Source: Cucumis sativus
Lineage: Eukaryota > Streptophyta > Magnoliopsida > Cucurbitales > Cucurbitaceae
Reading direction: 5' to 3'
Assembly: GCF_000004075.3 (NCBI RefSeq)
Contig: NC_026660.2
Span: forward strand, 20,215,498 to 20,279,497
DNA length: 64,000 nt
In this document: one piece after another, positions 1 through 13,701 of the stretch
Numbering within the stretch: position 1 is the stretch's first letter
Layout of the letters: each line of letters begins with the position of its first letter
Translations under genes and position numbers: made by a program
Notes under the pieces: generated by a model
The model's input: only the letters and a program-made list of their open reading frames with translations
Database searches by the model: none
Told to the model about the DNA's origin: nothing

Positions 1-1140
1 TTTGCTTAAGGGGTTGTTTTAGCTAATTGAATTTTGTATTTAACTCTTTGGTGAATTCAGAGTAGTTGGATTAGGATTTTCTCACTCACTCCCAATTCTA
101 ATTCCATTTCCAAAATATCATTCTCTCTGCAATCTCCGCCGTCTGCAACCATCCCCCATCTCTCTCGTCGTCGCCCTCCTTCTCTTCCTTCCTTCATTCT
201 GGTCAATTTCCCTTATCTTTTTTTTTTTTTTACATTTGTCATAATCCTTCGTTATGATATGGGTGAGCTGACTGATTCAATCAGAAGAAATTGGTTTTCT
301 CAGCTGGATTATTCACACCCTCCATTCTAATTTCCCATTCCCCTACATCTCTTCCTTTAACTTCTGCTTCCTCCGGCTTCTCCTCTTCCCTCGACGCTGG
401 TTTTTCCTCTCTCTTTACCCTTTTCCGTTATTTTTAGCTCAACAACGGACTGCTCTTTTAGGTATTTTTAGCTCAACAACAAGCGGCGGGGAGTTCTTCG
501 TAAGGCAGAGGCTACGGCGGAGAAGATGGGAGTGCCAAGATCAGGAGGGGAGCGTTACTGGCAATGAAATATGTGTTTAGAAGAAAGTAGAAACCTGCTT
601 AGATGAGTGCTTATACTAACAAGACGAATTCCAAGGGAGTAACCTTAGGGTTGTGAATTAAGAAGGAAGCCACCTGCCGTATTTCAAGGAAGAAAATGAT
701 TATTTGGAGAAGTTTAAATTCTCAAGGTGTGAGGTGGAGTTCATAATGATGAGATGTTTTTTGATTTTATAGCATTTGTTTTTCAATTACGCGTAACAGA
801 AGTTTATGTTAGTGGGGTAAACAATTTCCATTTCTTAGTTTGAACAGGGGCATTTGAAGGATTTACTTATTTTATATTTTTTATATATCTGTTGTTCTAA
901 CAATTTAAAATTGTTTTTGTTATTTTCCCAAAGTAAAACATATAAATTTGTCATTCTTCTCGACAGCCAATGTAAAACAAAATAATGAAGGACAGTTTCG
1001 GGTCGAAGCTCAAAGGTTTGAGGACTTTTTGGTTTGAGAAATTTAGATAAAAAACCTAAATTTAATACGAAATTTCACAAATGTCCTAAACTAAAATTTA
1101 TTTTTTTAATTAGGATTTCGTATATTTTTACGATTTTATC
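1..1140. other. Unassigned sequence, possibly leader of an upstream transcription unit
   Basis: I recognise no coding region here. Bases 60-420 are CT-rich and UTR-like. A short direct repeat (tatttttagctcaacaac) occurs at about 429-446 and 463-480. A 13-codon ATG frame starts near 525 and ends quickly, and nothing about it looks conserved. It could be the tail or leader of a gene lying mostly outside the window. Confidence 0.3.
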
Positions 1141-1149
1141 ATAGAAGTA

Positions 1150-3480
1150 GTCCATTGAAAAAACTTTCATAGATCACTTCAAGAAGATTTATACTATGAA
1201 TAAACCTATTAAATGGGTGATTGATTGAAAATCTCATTTGGGCACCCATTACAGATAGTCTCAAGGATCAACTTTGCCTCCCCTTTCAAGAGTCAGAAAT
1301 TCATTCAACTCTTAGATCTTTTGCAAACAACAAAACCCCTGGTCCAGATGGGTTTACTATTGAATTCCTAAAAAAACATTGGAAAATTCTGAAACAAGAC
1401 ATCAAGATTGTTTTTGTTGATTTCTTTCAAAAGGGGATCATAAATAATATTGTAAATGAGACTTACATTGCCCTTATTGCTAAGAAAGAAAAATGCTCCA
1501 AAGCCTTATACAACATACCTATTAGCCTTACAACAACCTTATACAAACTAATTGCAAAAACCATGACAGAAAGACTCAAGGTCACCCTCTCTCACACCAT
1601 ATCAGACCATCAGATGGCCTTTGTTAAAGAAAGGCAAATTACTGATGCCATTCTCATTGCCAATGAAGCCATTGATTACTGGAAAGTCAAGAAAACAAGG
1701 GGATTTGTGATCAAGCTGGATATCGCAAAGGCTTTCGACAAAATCAATTGGAGCTTTATAGATTATATGTTAATGAAAAAAAACTACTCTGGACAGAGTG
1801 GAGGAGGTGGATTCATTCGTGTATTAGCAATGTACATTACTCAATCCTCATCAATGGAAAACCCAGGGGTAAAATCAAACCTACTAGAGGCATACGACAA
1901 GGTGATCCACTTTCTCCTTTCATATTCGTACTTGCCATAGATTATTTCAGCAGGTTGATTCGACATGTTCAACAACAAGGTAAAATTAAAGGAGTCTGCT
2001 TCAATAATGAATTCAACCTCACACATCTGCTTCAATCTATCAAAGTCCACCATATCTCCCATAAATGTCGACAACTGCAGAACTGATGTTGTGTGTAATC
2101 TTTGGGGCCTAAAAAAACAGTACCTTCCAATTCCTTACCTTGGAATGGAAAAATATTGGAGTGATTTCTTATGGAAGAACAAAAATGAAGACAAGCTCAC
2201 CCACCTCCTTAGATGGTCCAAAGTCACTCTTCCTATTGAAAAATGTGGTCTTGGTATACATAAAATAGCAGATACCAACTTTTCCTTCTTATGCAAATGG
2301 CTCTGAAGATTCCATACTGAAGCAGATCCCCTCTGGAAAAAAATTATGACTGCTAAATATAATCAGTCCTTCATTGGAGAGCTGCCTGCATATGGAAAAT
2401 ATAGTTCTTTGAAAGCTCCTTGGAGAAATATTATCAAAGGTGTCGACTGGTATAATGCTCAGATCAAATGGACGGTAAACAATTGCGAAAATCTCTCCTT
2501 TTGGAAAGGAATTTGGTGTGAAATTAGTCCCATAAAAAGATATAAACCAAGGTTATTTGCCTTATCTACCATCCAAAATGGCTCCGTAAAAGACATTTGG
2601 AATTGCAACATTTTGGATTGGGACTTCAAACCAAGAAGACCCCTTCGAAATTGTGAACATCAGCAATGGAATGAAAACAAGCAACATTTTAAATTCCCAA
2701 ATGACATTAGAGGTATTGACTATTCCACTTGGAAATTGAACATTAATGGTAAATTCTCCGTTGCTTCTGTTAAGAAAGCCTTTTCTAGCTTGAACCAAAG
2801 AGATGATTTTAATATTGATGATAACACATTTTCTCAACTTTGGAAAACCAAAATCCCCAATAAATGTCGTTTTTTCATATGTTCTCTTTTACATTGTTGT
2901 ATTCACACTGCTAACATTCTTCAGAAAAAAGTTCCAACTCTCAATCTAAGTCCAAATTGGTGTTCTTTATGCAAAAGACACTCAGAGCAGATTGATCATA
3001 TTTTCATTGATTGTCATATTGCCAAAATTCTATGGAACAAGCTTGAAGGACTTCTGGGATGGAAAAACCAACAACAGAATGTTGTTTCCTTATGCTCAAT
3101 AAAACAACGCAACAAAAGGGATATCACCTTTTTTAATACTATAGCATCCGTGTTGTGGATCTTATGGTTGGAGAGAAATAATCGCATTTTCAAGGATAAG
3201 GAAAAATCTACTGTTGATCTCTGGGCAGACATCCTTTCTCTCTCGGGGCTGTGGGCTAGTAAATACCGTATGTTTGCAAATTATAGTGCTTTCTATATCA
3301 CTATCAATTTAAATGCTTTCTAACTTTTTATTGTGGGCTTAGCTCTAGCCCTTTAGCCTTTGGCACTGTAGTTTGGCTTTTGTCCCTGCATGATGAGGGT
3401 GCTAAGAAGGTGTCCACCTAGTGGAGATGTCCGGGTGCACTTACCCAACGTATCTTTTTCAAAAATAAATAAATAAATAA
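1150..3480 (+). mobile_element. 5'-truncated, frame-broken LINE (non-LTR retrotransposon)
   Basis: The translation shows the middle and end of a plant L1-like ORF2. The reverse transcriptase start (NNKTPGPDGFTIEFLKKHW, VIKLDIAKAFDKINW) is at 1221-1790. After a frameshift near 1780-1800 it continues with GIRQGDPLSPFIF. The segment that should carry the catalytic F/YADD box is missing: the frame jumps at about 2030-2090 from the RT core to the connection region. A stop near 2304 follows, then a long frame to 3323 ends in a zf-RVT domain (LWKTKIPNKCRFFICSLL, WCSLCKR...DHIFIDC) and a conserved WILWLERNNRIF tail. A 3' UTR of about 150 bp ends in an (AAAT)n run near 3462-3485, typical of plant LINE tails. 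The 5' end is ragged: a weak match (DHFKKIYT) reaches back to about 1170. The copy has no endonuclease and cannot be active. Confidence 0.9.
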
Positions 3481-3485
3481 ATAAA

Positions 3486-5066
3486 ATATTTTCTAACCTG
3501 GAATAATGTAATAATTAAATTTAAACTTATATAACTATTTTCATTATCTTATTAAGAATTAGGAAATTTCTTCCGACGCCGGCAAGGAGTTCTTCCTCCT
3601 TTCTTTTGTGATTTGTCACGTACATAGTACCGTATATATTCACTAATACACACATATATATATATATATATTTTATGTTTTGTAATTTTTTCTTATTGCG
3701 TATATTTACCAATATATACACATATTATATATCCATTCGGTATTTTTTTTATTTCTTACATATATGCTACTGGATAATTTATTTATGTTTTGTGATTTTT
3801 TACATATATACTATTGCATATATTCAATAATACATATTTTTTTTCTTCATGTTTTGTGATTTTTTCTTACTGCACTTATATACTATTGTATATATAGATT
3901 ATGTATCCGATCAACATTTTTTTTAATTCTTACATATATACTACTGCATAATACATATATTTTATGTGATTTGTTACATATATACTACATATACTCGATA
4001 ATACATAAATGATGTTATCTTCAATATATCCTAATGTATTTCAAATCAAAATATAAATTCTTACCAACCTTAAATTTTTGGCATTTTTTTTTGAAAGATC
4101 ACTATACTAGTCGGCGTTTATACTTTCATCAATCTTATATTATTCGAAGTCTTCTATAAAGAAAATGGAATCAATATTCAACGTATTCGAAGAATGAAAC
4201 TTTTACCTTTTTTATAAAAAAAATTCTAAACCGTAATCCACATCCTTGATTGGTCCACCTTTTATAAACAAATCAATATAAAAACCTTTAATTTATAAAA
4301 TATACCCCGTATTATTCAATATATATTATACTTACGTGGAATATATGAAAAATAATGCAAAATGAAAGAAAGAATGAACGGAGTGACAGAGATCTAGGAA
4401 AGATATTTTGAACAAAATAACCAAAATAAAAATAATTAATTTTTTTTTATATTATAGTATTACCATAGTAGAATTATTCACTTACCATATTTACATAGAA
4501 TATACAATAAATACAAATATTAATTATAGTCAACTTTTTTTTTTTTAATATATTAATAATAATAAATATTGATAAATTAGTCATTTGAGTTTTATATTTA
4601 AGTTTTATATTTACCTAAAATATTAGTACATTTAATGTGAGAAATTTAGGTTAAATCTTGTAATATAGTACTTGGAATCCCGAACAATCAAAATAGAATT
4701 TCCAGGGCCCAAACTTGTGGACCTAATAAGGAGCCTATTTAAATATATTGGGCCTTGAAAAGAGCATTGTTCAAAGGCCCACTTTTAAAATAAATAAACA
4801 AAACCGACATGTCGTTTCCACAGTCAAATTTGTGGAATGTCACAAGGGCCACCAACCAAATTCACAGCCCACCATCTTCAACCGCCCGCCACAAGACTCA
4901 CCAAACAAACGAACAGAACCAGAGAGAAAGCAGTGAGAAATTGAGGGGGTAGGTGAGGTAGAACTGGTGGGTTGGTACACATTTTTCTATTACTTAAACA
5001 TATTTCCCACAAAATTGCTTCTTTACAAATCTCAACCTTTCCTCCTCTTCTTCTTCTTCTTCTCCC
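3486..5066. other. Spacer between the LINE and chorismate synthase
   Basis: Very AT-rich sequence with the repeat listed separately at 3615-4012. Nothing coding is convincing. The last 80 bases before the chorismate synthase ATG are pyrimidine-rich with a TTC microsatellite, as expected for a plant 5' UTR. Confidence 0.5.
3615..4012. repeat. Degenerate AT-rich tandem repeat
   Basis: Recurrent phrases (ttttgtgattttttacatat, ttacatatatactactgc, ataatacatat) return several times. One pair of matching stretches begins at about 3734 and 3905, so a unit of roughly 170 bp is one reading, with smaller sub-repeats inside. An AT dinucleotide run lies at 3655-3671. Confidence 0.6.
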
Positions 5067-8000
5067 ATGGCTTCCTCTCTCTCTTCTAAACCGTTTCTGG
5101 GTTCTTCCAGAACCGAAGGCTTTTCTGGATTGACCTCTCTCTCTACAGATCTTTCCAAGCTTTCCTTTTCCGCCGTTAAAATCTCAGTTGGGTCTCGAAA
5201 CGCGAAGAAGCTGCGTATGTTTTGCTTTTTCTTCTTCTGTATTGCATTTCTTTTGCTTTCTTCTGATGGTGGAGTTTTGTGTTGGGGGTTTCGTTTGCTT
5301 ATTGATTATTAGCTATAAGAAATTTTGTACGAATTGTTGAATGACCCATTTAGCTTACTTGATTTCTGACTTGGCTTTGTGGAGAATTCATGAACTCGGA
5401 TTTTACTCAGTTGCTTTTGTTCGTTTGGTTATAGTTTTATCGAGGGCTTGAATTGAGCTCATGTGATAAGTGGATGGAAGTTTTTTTTGTTGAACCGTTT
5501 TAGCTTTTTCCCCCTTCTCCTGGTCATCCAATAGTCCAATGTGGTGTCAATGGTATATAATTAGTGTAGAATGGTGGGATTGGGCTGGTTGGTATGAGTT
5601 GAATGGGGTGTCTGGAAAATGTAGTCTTTTAACTTTTGAATTTCTTACATTTCTTTCGGCTAATCGCAGAGATAAAAGCTGCTGGTAGTACATTTGGAAA
5701 TTACTTTCGTGTTACAACCTATGGAGAATCTCATGGAGGTGGAGTTGGCTGTGTGATTGATGGATGTCCTCCACGCCGCCCAATTTCGGAAGCTGATTTG
5801 CAAGTGGAGCTTGACAGAAGGTACTTGCTAGGAACCTCATGATCTGACATTTTATCTGTGGCTGCTTGTGTAAATAAAAGGTCGAAATATTGGTAGCGTT
5901 CTTGCCATTTCTATGGAGCTAATGTTACTTGTTCATTGATTACATGGAGAATGATATTTCTTATCAATAGAAATTAAAATACCGAATGATATTCATGAAA
6001 AACCAATTATTGGATTCTTTTATTAATCTGTTCAGACAGCATCATACAAAAATACTACCATATATAAGATGAGTATCTTAATGTGTTGAAATCTTTTGGG
6101 ATACCAGCTAGAAGTTGGTGAAGTGGGTTATTATAGCCCACTCCATGTATAGGGCACCAACAACAATAGTGGTGTATTACTGTTTATAACTTACAATTAA
6201 GGATAGCTATTTCAAAATTCTCTTTGCTGCATTATTTTTATTTACTATTTTCTACGGTATTCACTATTTTTCTCTCATCCTTTATTTTCTTCTTTACTAT
6301 TTTCTACTCAAACAAAAATAGTTTACACTCCAAATACAAATGTGATAGCTTAGACTAAAACAATCTGCACTCCAAACATCAACTATGATAGCCCATTAAT
6401 TATAATAACCACATACTATAATAACTAACTCAACGCCCAAACACCTTGTAAATGTATTTTCTTGATTCTAGTTAGACTGATTTTTTTCCCTACATTTCCA
6501 CAAAAATCCTACACTCGAGATATCTTTTGATATTGACATTTCCATCTTTGTTCGTCTTTTTTTTTGTTGTTGATTATGGCTGGTAGAAAAGGTTCAATTG
6601 GTTTATTTGTCCAAAAAGTTAGAAAGTTACCATGTTTCTAAGTTTTATTTATTTTACAAGTGATAATTTGATGCATTCCTTAGCAATGAATTTTCTTTCA
6701 GCATTAACTGATAGAATATATTTAACTATCCAGGAGACCAGGTCAGAGTAGAATTACCACTCCAAGAAAAGAGACTGATACATGTCGGATACTTTCAGGA
6801 GTCACTAATGGTATGGTACTAAACCATTTTAGCTTCCTTAGGAATTTTCTTCACATTTAAGTCATTCAATGACTACTTCCTTGAGTGAATTATTTATGAT
6901 ACTTCTATTGCAGGAGTTACTACTGGAACACCAATTCACGTATTTGTACCAAATACCGATCAGAGAGGACATGTGAGTTGCTTAGCTTATTTTATTAGAA
7001 TTTTAGTTTCTTATCTTTTTTATTTTTCTCGTCCTCAATAGCCGTAATTTCATGGCTTTATATTGACTCTGACCTGCATTCTTTCCACACACATTGTGAA
7101 TGATTTAGCACATTAAATGATCAGTGAAAACAATGATTTCTAGATCTTCTTTCTTCTTCTTTTGGTTTAAGATTCTCTTTGTGCTCTAAACGTCTTTTAT
7201 CTCACAATGCAAATATATATTACGTTGCACAAGATGATTTTATAATGAATGTGGTGCATGGATTCTTATTCAATGTTCTCGTTTATGCCTAGCTTGAGCT
7301 TTAAGTGTATTAGTTCATTAGAGACCTATGCACTAGCCATATGTTTGAAGTTTGCTTTATTCCTGATTATATTGGAATGTTAGGTGTAGGCCGTAGTTCT
7401 AATAATTTTGTTGTTTGATTTCAGGATTACAGTGAAATGTCAATAGCCTACAGGCCTTCTCATGCCGATGCCACATATGACATGAAATATGGAATTCGAG
7501 CTGTTGAGGTAATTCCTCTTGTTTCATATTTTTGTATATCATTCTGATACTAGTAAAACTTTTTGTAATAGATATGTCCTTCATGTGTTTTCATGTAGGG
7601 TGGCGGCAGATCTTCAGCCAGGGAAACCATTGGGAGGGTTGCTGCTGGAGCTGTTGCTAAGAAAATTTTGAAGGAACTAGCAGGAACTGAGGTGGATTCA
7701 TACTTTAACTTAACTGTGAAGTTTATGTTCCTTTTCATTATTGTCATTGTCAATAGTTTCATACTGAATCTTAGCTATTTTTCATATTTATAGCATAGGA
7801 TGAACTGTTTATACTCGCATCCAAAACTGCGTATCCCATATTATGATTGAGCTTTCTATTTCTCAATCCTAGCCGCCACTTTTCTCCTGATTGATTTGTT
7901 ATTGTCAATTCTTTAGGTACTTGCTTATGTATCTCAAGTCTACAAGGTTGTACTGCCCGAGGGTGTGGTTGATCATGAAACTTTGTCAATGGAGCAGGTA

Positions 8001-10046
8001 AACTAGCTAGCAATTCAGGGAGTTAAAACGGATACTCTAAAATATGTAAAGATACCAAATTTTGATATCCGAATTGTTGTTTGCCTTCAAGAATACCAAT
8101 GCTGAAAATATATTGGGAATTACATTGAAGTTACTATCTGAAAGCTTAACAAGTGGGGTGTGATTCACTTTAATGCCTCTCTTTAGGTGCCGTCTTCGTT
8201 TTCTTTTTGCAATTATTGTACATTTATTACTTTTGTTGAACAATTGGATTCTCTTGCTGTAGAACTGGTTTCCCATTAATTATGTCTCCACTGACATATA
8301 ATGATTTGTGTATATGCACGTTGAAATATTATCAATTATGGATGGTTATTCTAAATATTTCTAATAACCTTTCAAATTTTTCATAGTAAATGTTCTCCTT
8401 GTATACTCGGTTTCTTTTCTTTTATTAATATCGACCTGATGATCATTGCTTTGAATCTATCAGATTGAGAGCAACATAGTCAGGTGCCCAGATCCTGAAT
8501 ATGCTGAGAAAATGATTGCTGCCATTGACGCTGTTCGTGTGAGGGGGGAATCAATTGGTGGTGTTGTCACATGCATTGTGAAGAACTGTCCACCTGTATG
8601 TGTCTCTCTCCCTCCCTAAACACACTGTTGGCATGCGAATATTTCTGCGTCTAAAAGTCTTATTTTCATATCTCAAGATATTTCTATATTTTTAAAATTT
8701 TGTTGAAGTAATGAGGATTACAAATTTCATCAGGGGCTTGGTTCACCAGTTTTTGACAAACTTGAAGCTGAGTTTGCTAAAGCTGTTTTGTCATTACCAG
8801 CATCGAAGGGCTTTGAAATTGGCAGTGGATTCGGAGGTTGAAATTTTGTCTAGCTCTTTGGAGCACACTATTTTTACATTAATTACACAACCCTTTTTGA
8901 AATTAATTCATGTTTTGTGGTTGCTCGTTGCCTTAGTTTTGTTTTTCTTTTTTATTCAGCACTCACATGTTCAAAACTAAACCCCCTGCAGGTACATTTT
9001 TAACTGGCAGTGAACACAACGATCCATTCTATTTAGATGAGAATGGAAGAATTAGAACGGTTACAAACCGCTCTGGTGGAATACAGGTAATGAGCCGTGC
9101 CAAAATGAAGTGATTAAAATCGATCAACAGAACATGGTGCCTTTTCTTTATGTGATTTTGTTCTAATTACTGAGAATCTGTATTGTCGTTTAGGGAGGTA
9201 TATCTAATGGAGAAGTCATAAGCATGAGGGTAGCTTTCAAGCCAACAGCTACCATTGGGGTAAGATGCTTCTCTATCATGATCTTTTCCATGCACATCTG
9301 ATGAGAAATGTAATCTCCACCAATATACTTACATGGCACTTGAACCAATTTTCTTTTCTTTAACCCAGCCCGCAATTATTGGTTCGCTTTTGGTGAACAT
9401 AACAAGTGAATCCCACATTGCTTCAGTTTACCTTTTTCTGTATATGTTTTTTGGTGCTTTAATCCTGATATAAAAATACTTTGTGCTCTATGCAGAAAAA
9501 GCAGAATACAGTTACCAGAGATAAGAAAGAGGTTGAGCTGATTGCTCGTGGCCGTCACGACCCTTGTGTCGTCCCAAGAGGTATTCATTGATTTTTTATA
9601 TATTCATCTATCTGTCCTTTGGAAGTGTGGCCATTATTAGCAAGAAAGCAAAGATATAAACTTAAGATATTGGCAGATTGCAGTCTCCACACTCCACTCC
9701 GTAGTATATTTTATTTCACATTTGACTGCCGATTTCTAATTTAGTAATCCCTAGAAAATGTGTTAAGAGATGTAAGATTTTACCTTTCTTAAAATAGCAT
9801 TAGAAATCTTGTGACCATGAACATATACATACACTTACAGAAATGGAGAATTCTGTATATATTACAACAATTGCCTTTGTTTGTTTTGATGGTTATGCAG
9901 CTGTGCCTATGGTTGAAGCCATGGTAGCTCTAGTTCTTATGGACCAGTTGATGGCACAACATGGACAATGCAATCTGTTCCCAATCAATCCAGACTTGCA
10001 GTCACCTATCGAACCAAAAGTTGGGGTTTCGAAAACGACTGTTTGA
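5067..10046 (+). CDS. CS: Chorismate synthase, plastid precursor
   Basis: Final enzyme of the shikimate pathway: converts EPSP to chorismate using reduced FMN, in plastids. Thirteen exons join in frame: 5067-5214, 5670-5820, 6734-6810, 6914-6972, 7425-7508, 7599-7691, 7917-7997, 8464-8595, 8734-8836, 8992-9086, 9194-9259, 9496-9580, 9901-10046. The product is 439 residues, normal for a plant precursor. Residues 1 to about 52 are a Ser-rich transit peptide ([14 protein letters not shown]...). The mature part starts near [20 protein letters not shown], the first family signature. Others follow: [35 protein letters not shown] with SSARET, RSGGIQGGISNGE, and [19 protein letters not shown] near the C-terminus. 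All junctions are GT..AG and no domain is interrupted, so the gene looks intact. Exon 1 carries the whole transit peptide. Confidence 0.97.
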
Positions 10047-13000
10047 ACAAAAGCTATTGTAACATAGATCTCTTATACGCTTTGCACTCAGTGTTGTGCT
10101 CAATTCTTTTGTTTCCCTAATCTTCCTGTAATCTGTTAGGATCTTGGGACAAAATAAGTTAATATTGCTGAGTTGTTTGTGATGCTTCACCCTTGAAATT
10201 TATGAGACGTCAAAATTTTGGGAATGAAGTATTTGAATTGTGACCTTATTTCATAACCCTGCTAATGCTCTCTATCATAATTTTCGTAACAAAGTATTCA
10301 AATCATTAATTATTATTATTATTTGGAAATTACTTCTTTTAGTTCTCAAGTTTTGTGTTCGTTTAGTCTCAGAACTTATATGAATAGAACAATTTAGTCT
10401 CTAAGTTATCAAAATATAACTTTTAGTTTGGAAGTTTTTCAAAATAAGCTTTAAAATTGTCAAATAATTTCTAAAAATTATATACATAAAAACAATTTTT
10501 TTTTTTAGTTTTAAGTATTATATAATTATCTTAAAAAATCAAACAAAAAAAATACATTTCAAACTTATTTTGAAAACTGGGCTGAAAAAGACTATTTTTT
10601 TTGTTTTTTAAGATTTAAACCATAACTTAATTATGATTGATATTATTAAGGTGGGAAAAAGGTACGAGAAGTCGAACACAAGACTGACTATCAATGGAAA
10701 TTACTAGAAAGGGTGTAATGTTAAATATTCTCGTATTCATACCTAAATCCTTTATTTATTTATATTTTATGATCAAATGTGTTAATTACTCATGATTAGT
10801 CCTCAATATATGGAAAAATATGAAATTAAGTTAAAAGTATCCTTTTGCTTTCCTCATACTTTGAAATGCCACAATTTTTTATATTATTTTCTTTTTCCTT
10901 ATTATAGGATTTTAAGAAATCTCTTACCATATGTTCGCATCATACTTAAATGTGATTTTCTAAATGTTAAATTACCACGATCACTTTGAATTGTTTAGGA
11001 AGTTCTAACATTGATTTTTTTATTAGTGTCAAACCATTGCATATTATCATATTTTAAATTAAACGCCATTCACCCTTAAAAATCACTTAAAAACTAGGAA
11101 GTTTTTAACTAAATTTATAAAAACTAATTACATATATAGCAAAATACCCCAATCTATAATCTATCATAGATATGCGACATTTTGTTATAAATAGGTAGTG
11201 ATGTTTTGAAAATATTTTTGTTTATTTTGTTATATTTTAATAACTTTTAAAATTATACCAAACAATTTCTTAGTCTATTCTCATCATTAAGCATTGACAT
11301 CGATTTTAGTAGGATATTGTTTTTTAAAACTAAGTTGGAAAAAGAAAGAATTATCTATGGTGATAGTGATAGTTTCAATTATACTTTTTAATTTTCAATT
11401 GTAAAAATTGAGCTCTCAGCCTGATTCAAATGTTAAAATTGGACTCTCAAACTCACATAATTTTATAAATTTGAACAATTGTATGAGTTTAAAAGTTCAA
11501 TTTTTTTTTTTCATTTGGGGTTTCAATTTCTTCGATCATTATAAGTTGAAATATTAACTTTTAAGGCTTACGTAAGTGTTCATTTGAATTGACTAAATGC
11601 TTATAAATATTTATAAACTATATTATTCAAATCTTCAATCTTTAAAAGAATTTTTGTTGTCAATTACCATTAAACTAAACTCATCTTCGCATTCACGAGT
11701 TTCGGAATGGATGCTTCACTCGCCCTAGTTCCATCTATCCATAATTATCAAGACAATTAGTTAGGTTTGAAAATTGTTTTGCTTATTGGGCCCTCCTACA
11801 GAAAGAGACTATACTATTACATCCAACATTAGCAAAGACAATTTGCATAGGGACAACTCAAAATCATATATAATTAAGAGATTATGAAGACATTGAGGAT
11901 AAGCATTTCTTGTCAAATGACACAACAAGTCTCTTAAAAAGGTAGATTCCTTCTTAGAAGTTATGGTCATCCATTATGATGCCCTAAAGAATATATTGTT
12001 TTCAAAGTCATATTTGGCGACAAAATACAATTATACTATCAGTATATAGAGAGAGAAAGCAAAGAAAATGAAATGAATAAAGGATAGTTTTTAATATGAA
12101 AATCCATACACAAAGTATATATATATATCGATCCTCACTAAAAGGTTCTTATCAACTGTGGAAATATATATATAGCTTTAGTTAAGTGGTGGTATTACAT
12201 GTTTATATGCTATTTAAACTTATTGTTTTCTTATTTTATAAAAATTTATAATATTACCTCTAATAAAGTAAAATGAGAGTAGAGATATGTTCATGAAAGA
12301 TCAACAGTAGTGTTGCAACTTTTGAGGAAAGAAAATAATTTGTTAAATAAAGCACAGTTGAAAAAAATTGACCCATAGTTAAACGTCATTTCAAGTATTA
12401 GTTTTTGATAAGAGAAATTATAAAAAATAACAAATTTGATAAAATATTTACAACATGAAACAAAATTTTAGATTTTATCAATAACAAACATTTGATAGCT
12501 TGTAAACTATTTTAATTTATTTTATTATTTTTAAAACGTGAATATTTATTGAATTAAAAAGAAATTTAGCCAAATTCTAACAATAAAATAAAATTTTAAA
12601 ATTTACACAATTTCTTTTAATATTCAAAACTTTAACTTAGTTGTTCAAAAAAATTGTGTTTAGCTTTTAATATTCAAAACTTAACTTAGTTGTATATTAT
12701 GTTTTTTTTGTCCTTTTCATGGCCTCCTCTTCTCTTCTTCTTACACCATACCCTGTGAAATTACCATAAGAGAACATAAAGAGTGAATAGAATCAAGGAC
12801 TAATAATAATTATTTGGGTCGGGAGAATGAGCGTCGACGAGAGTAAAATTTACCAATCTTTTGCCGACAAAACTCCTAACGTCGTGGTTGGGATAACCTT
12901 TTCTTGACGCTTGATGATTAATTTCTTTTAGTGTTATTTTTAAGAAGAATAGTATTGAATTGTTGTCCTAAGTTCAAGTGGGATCAAGAATGTTTTAGGT

Positions 13001-13701
13001 CAAGATTGTTATCTGGAATTTACCAAACTAACTAACAGTAAAATAAAAATTCAAATTAGGTTCTGTAACTGTACAAGAGATCCGACCGTACTAGAGAACT
13101 CGTGGTTGATTTCTTCTTACTCTCCAATAAAAAATTTAAAAGAAAGTGAAAGCCATCAAAAAGAATTTTTTCTTTTTACCTAGGTTGGGTTACGGCAAAT
13201 TTAAGGTTAAATTATAATTTCAGTCATTGAATTTTGAGGTTTATCTTTATTTGATTCTTTTGAAAGCGTCAAATCCAACTCTAAATTGTGGTGAGTAAAC
13301 CGTTGAATTTAAAAAAAATTTGAAAGTTCGAAAACTAAATTTGTAATCAGACAAACTAGATTTGTAATTTAACCTAAATTTAATTATATAAGTAGCTTCT
13401 CCTCCATTTTAGAATTGAGAATTTGTAGTAGGTCATAGGACTTAGATCCAAGTTTAAGCATGACAAATAAGTTAAGTGAGAATACTTGAAAATTTCAGGT
13501 TTGTTTTTAATTGATATTCATTGATCTCTATTATGCACCTTATTTTCTTCTTAGCTTCTTAAGAGCGGTGGGGTCTGACAATTTATTTTCTTCTTAGCTT
13601 GTGTAATACAAGCCACAATAAGAAAGATTCAGCAAACAAGCTGAAGACAGGGTGATGAATTATGAAAAGAGCAGAAGGAAGAGTGAACGTACTTTTGGTC
13701 A
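10047..13701. other. AT-rich spacer
   Basis: 3' UTR of chorismate synthase, then about 3.5 kb with no recognisable gene. Around 11085-11270 lies a phrase (atatagcaaaatacccca... tttgttatatttt) that resembles sequence at 47750-47900, so it is probably a dispersed, MITE-like repeat. An ATG frame at 12828 (about 26 codons) is not supported. A TA dinucleotide run lies at about 12115-12129. Confidence 0.45.

Noticed and set aside
12828-12910. Short ATG frame starting MSVDESKIYQ
   Set aside because: About 26 codons, isolated, with no splice partner or family match seen.
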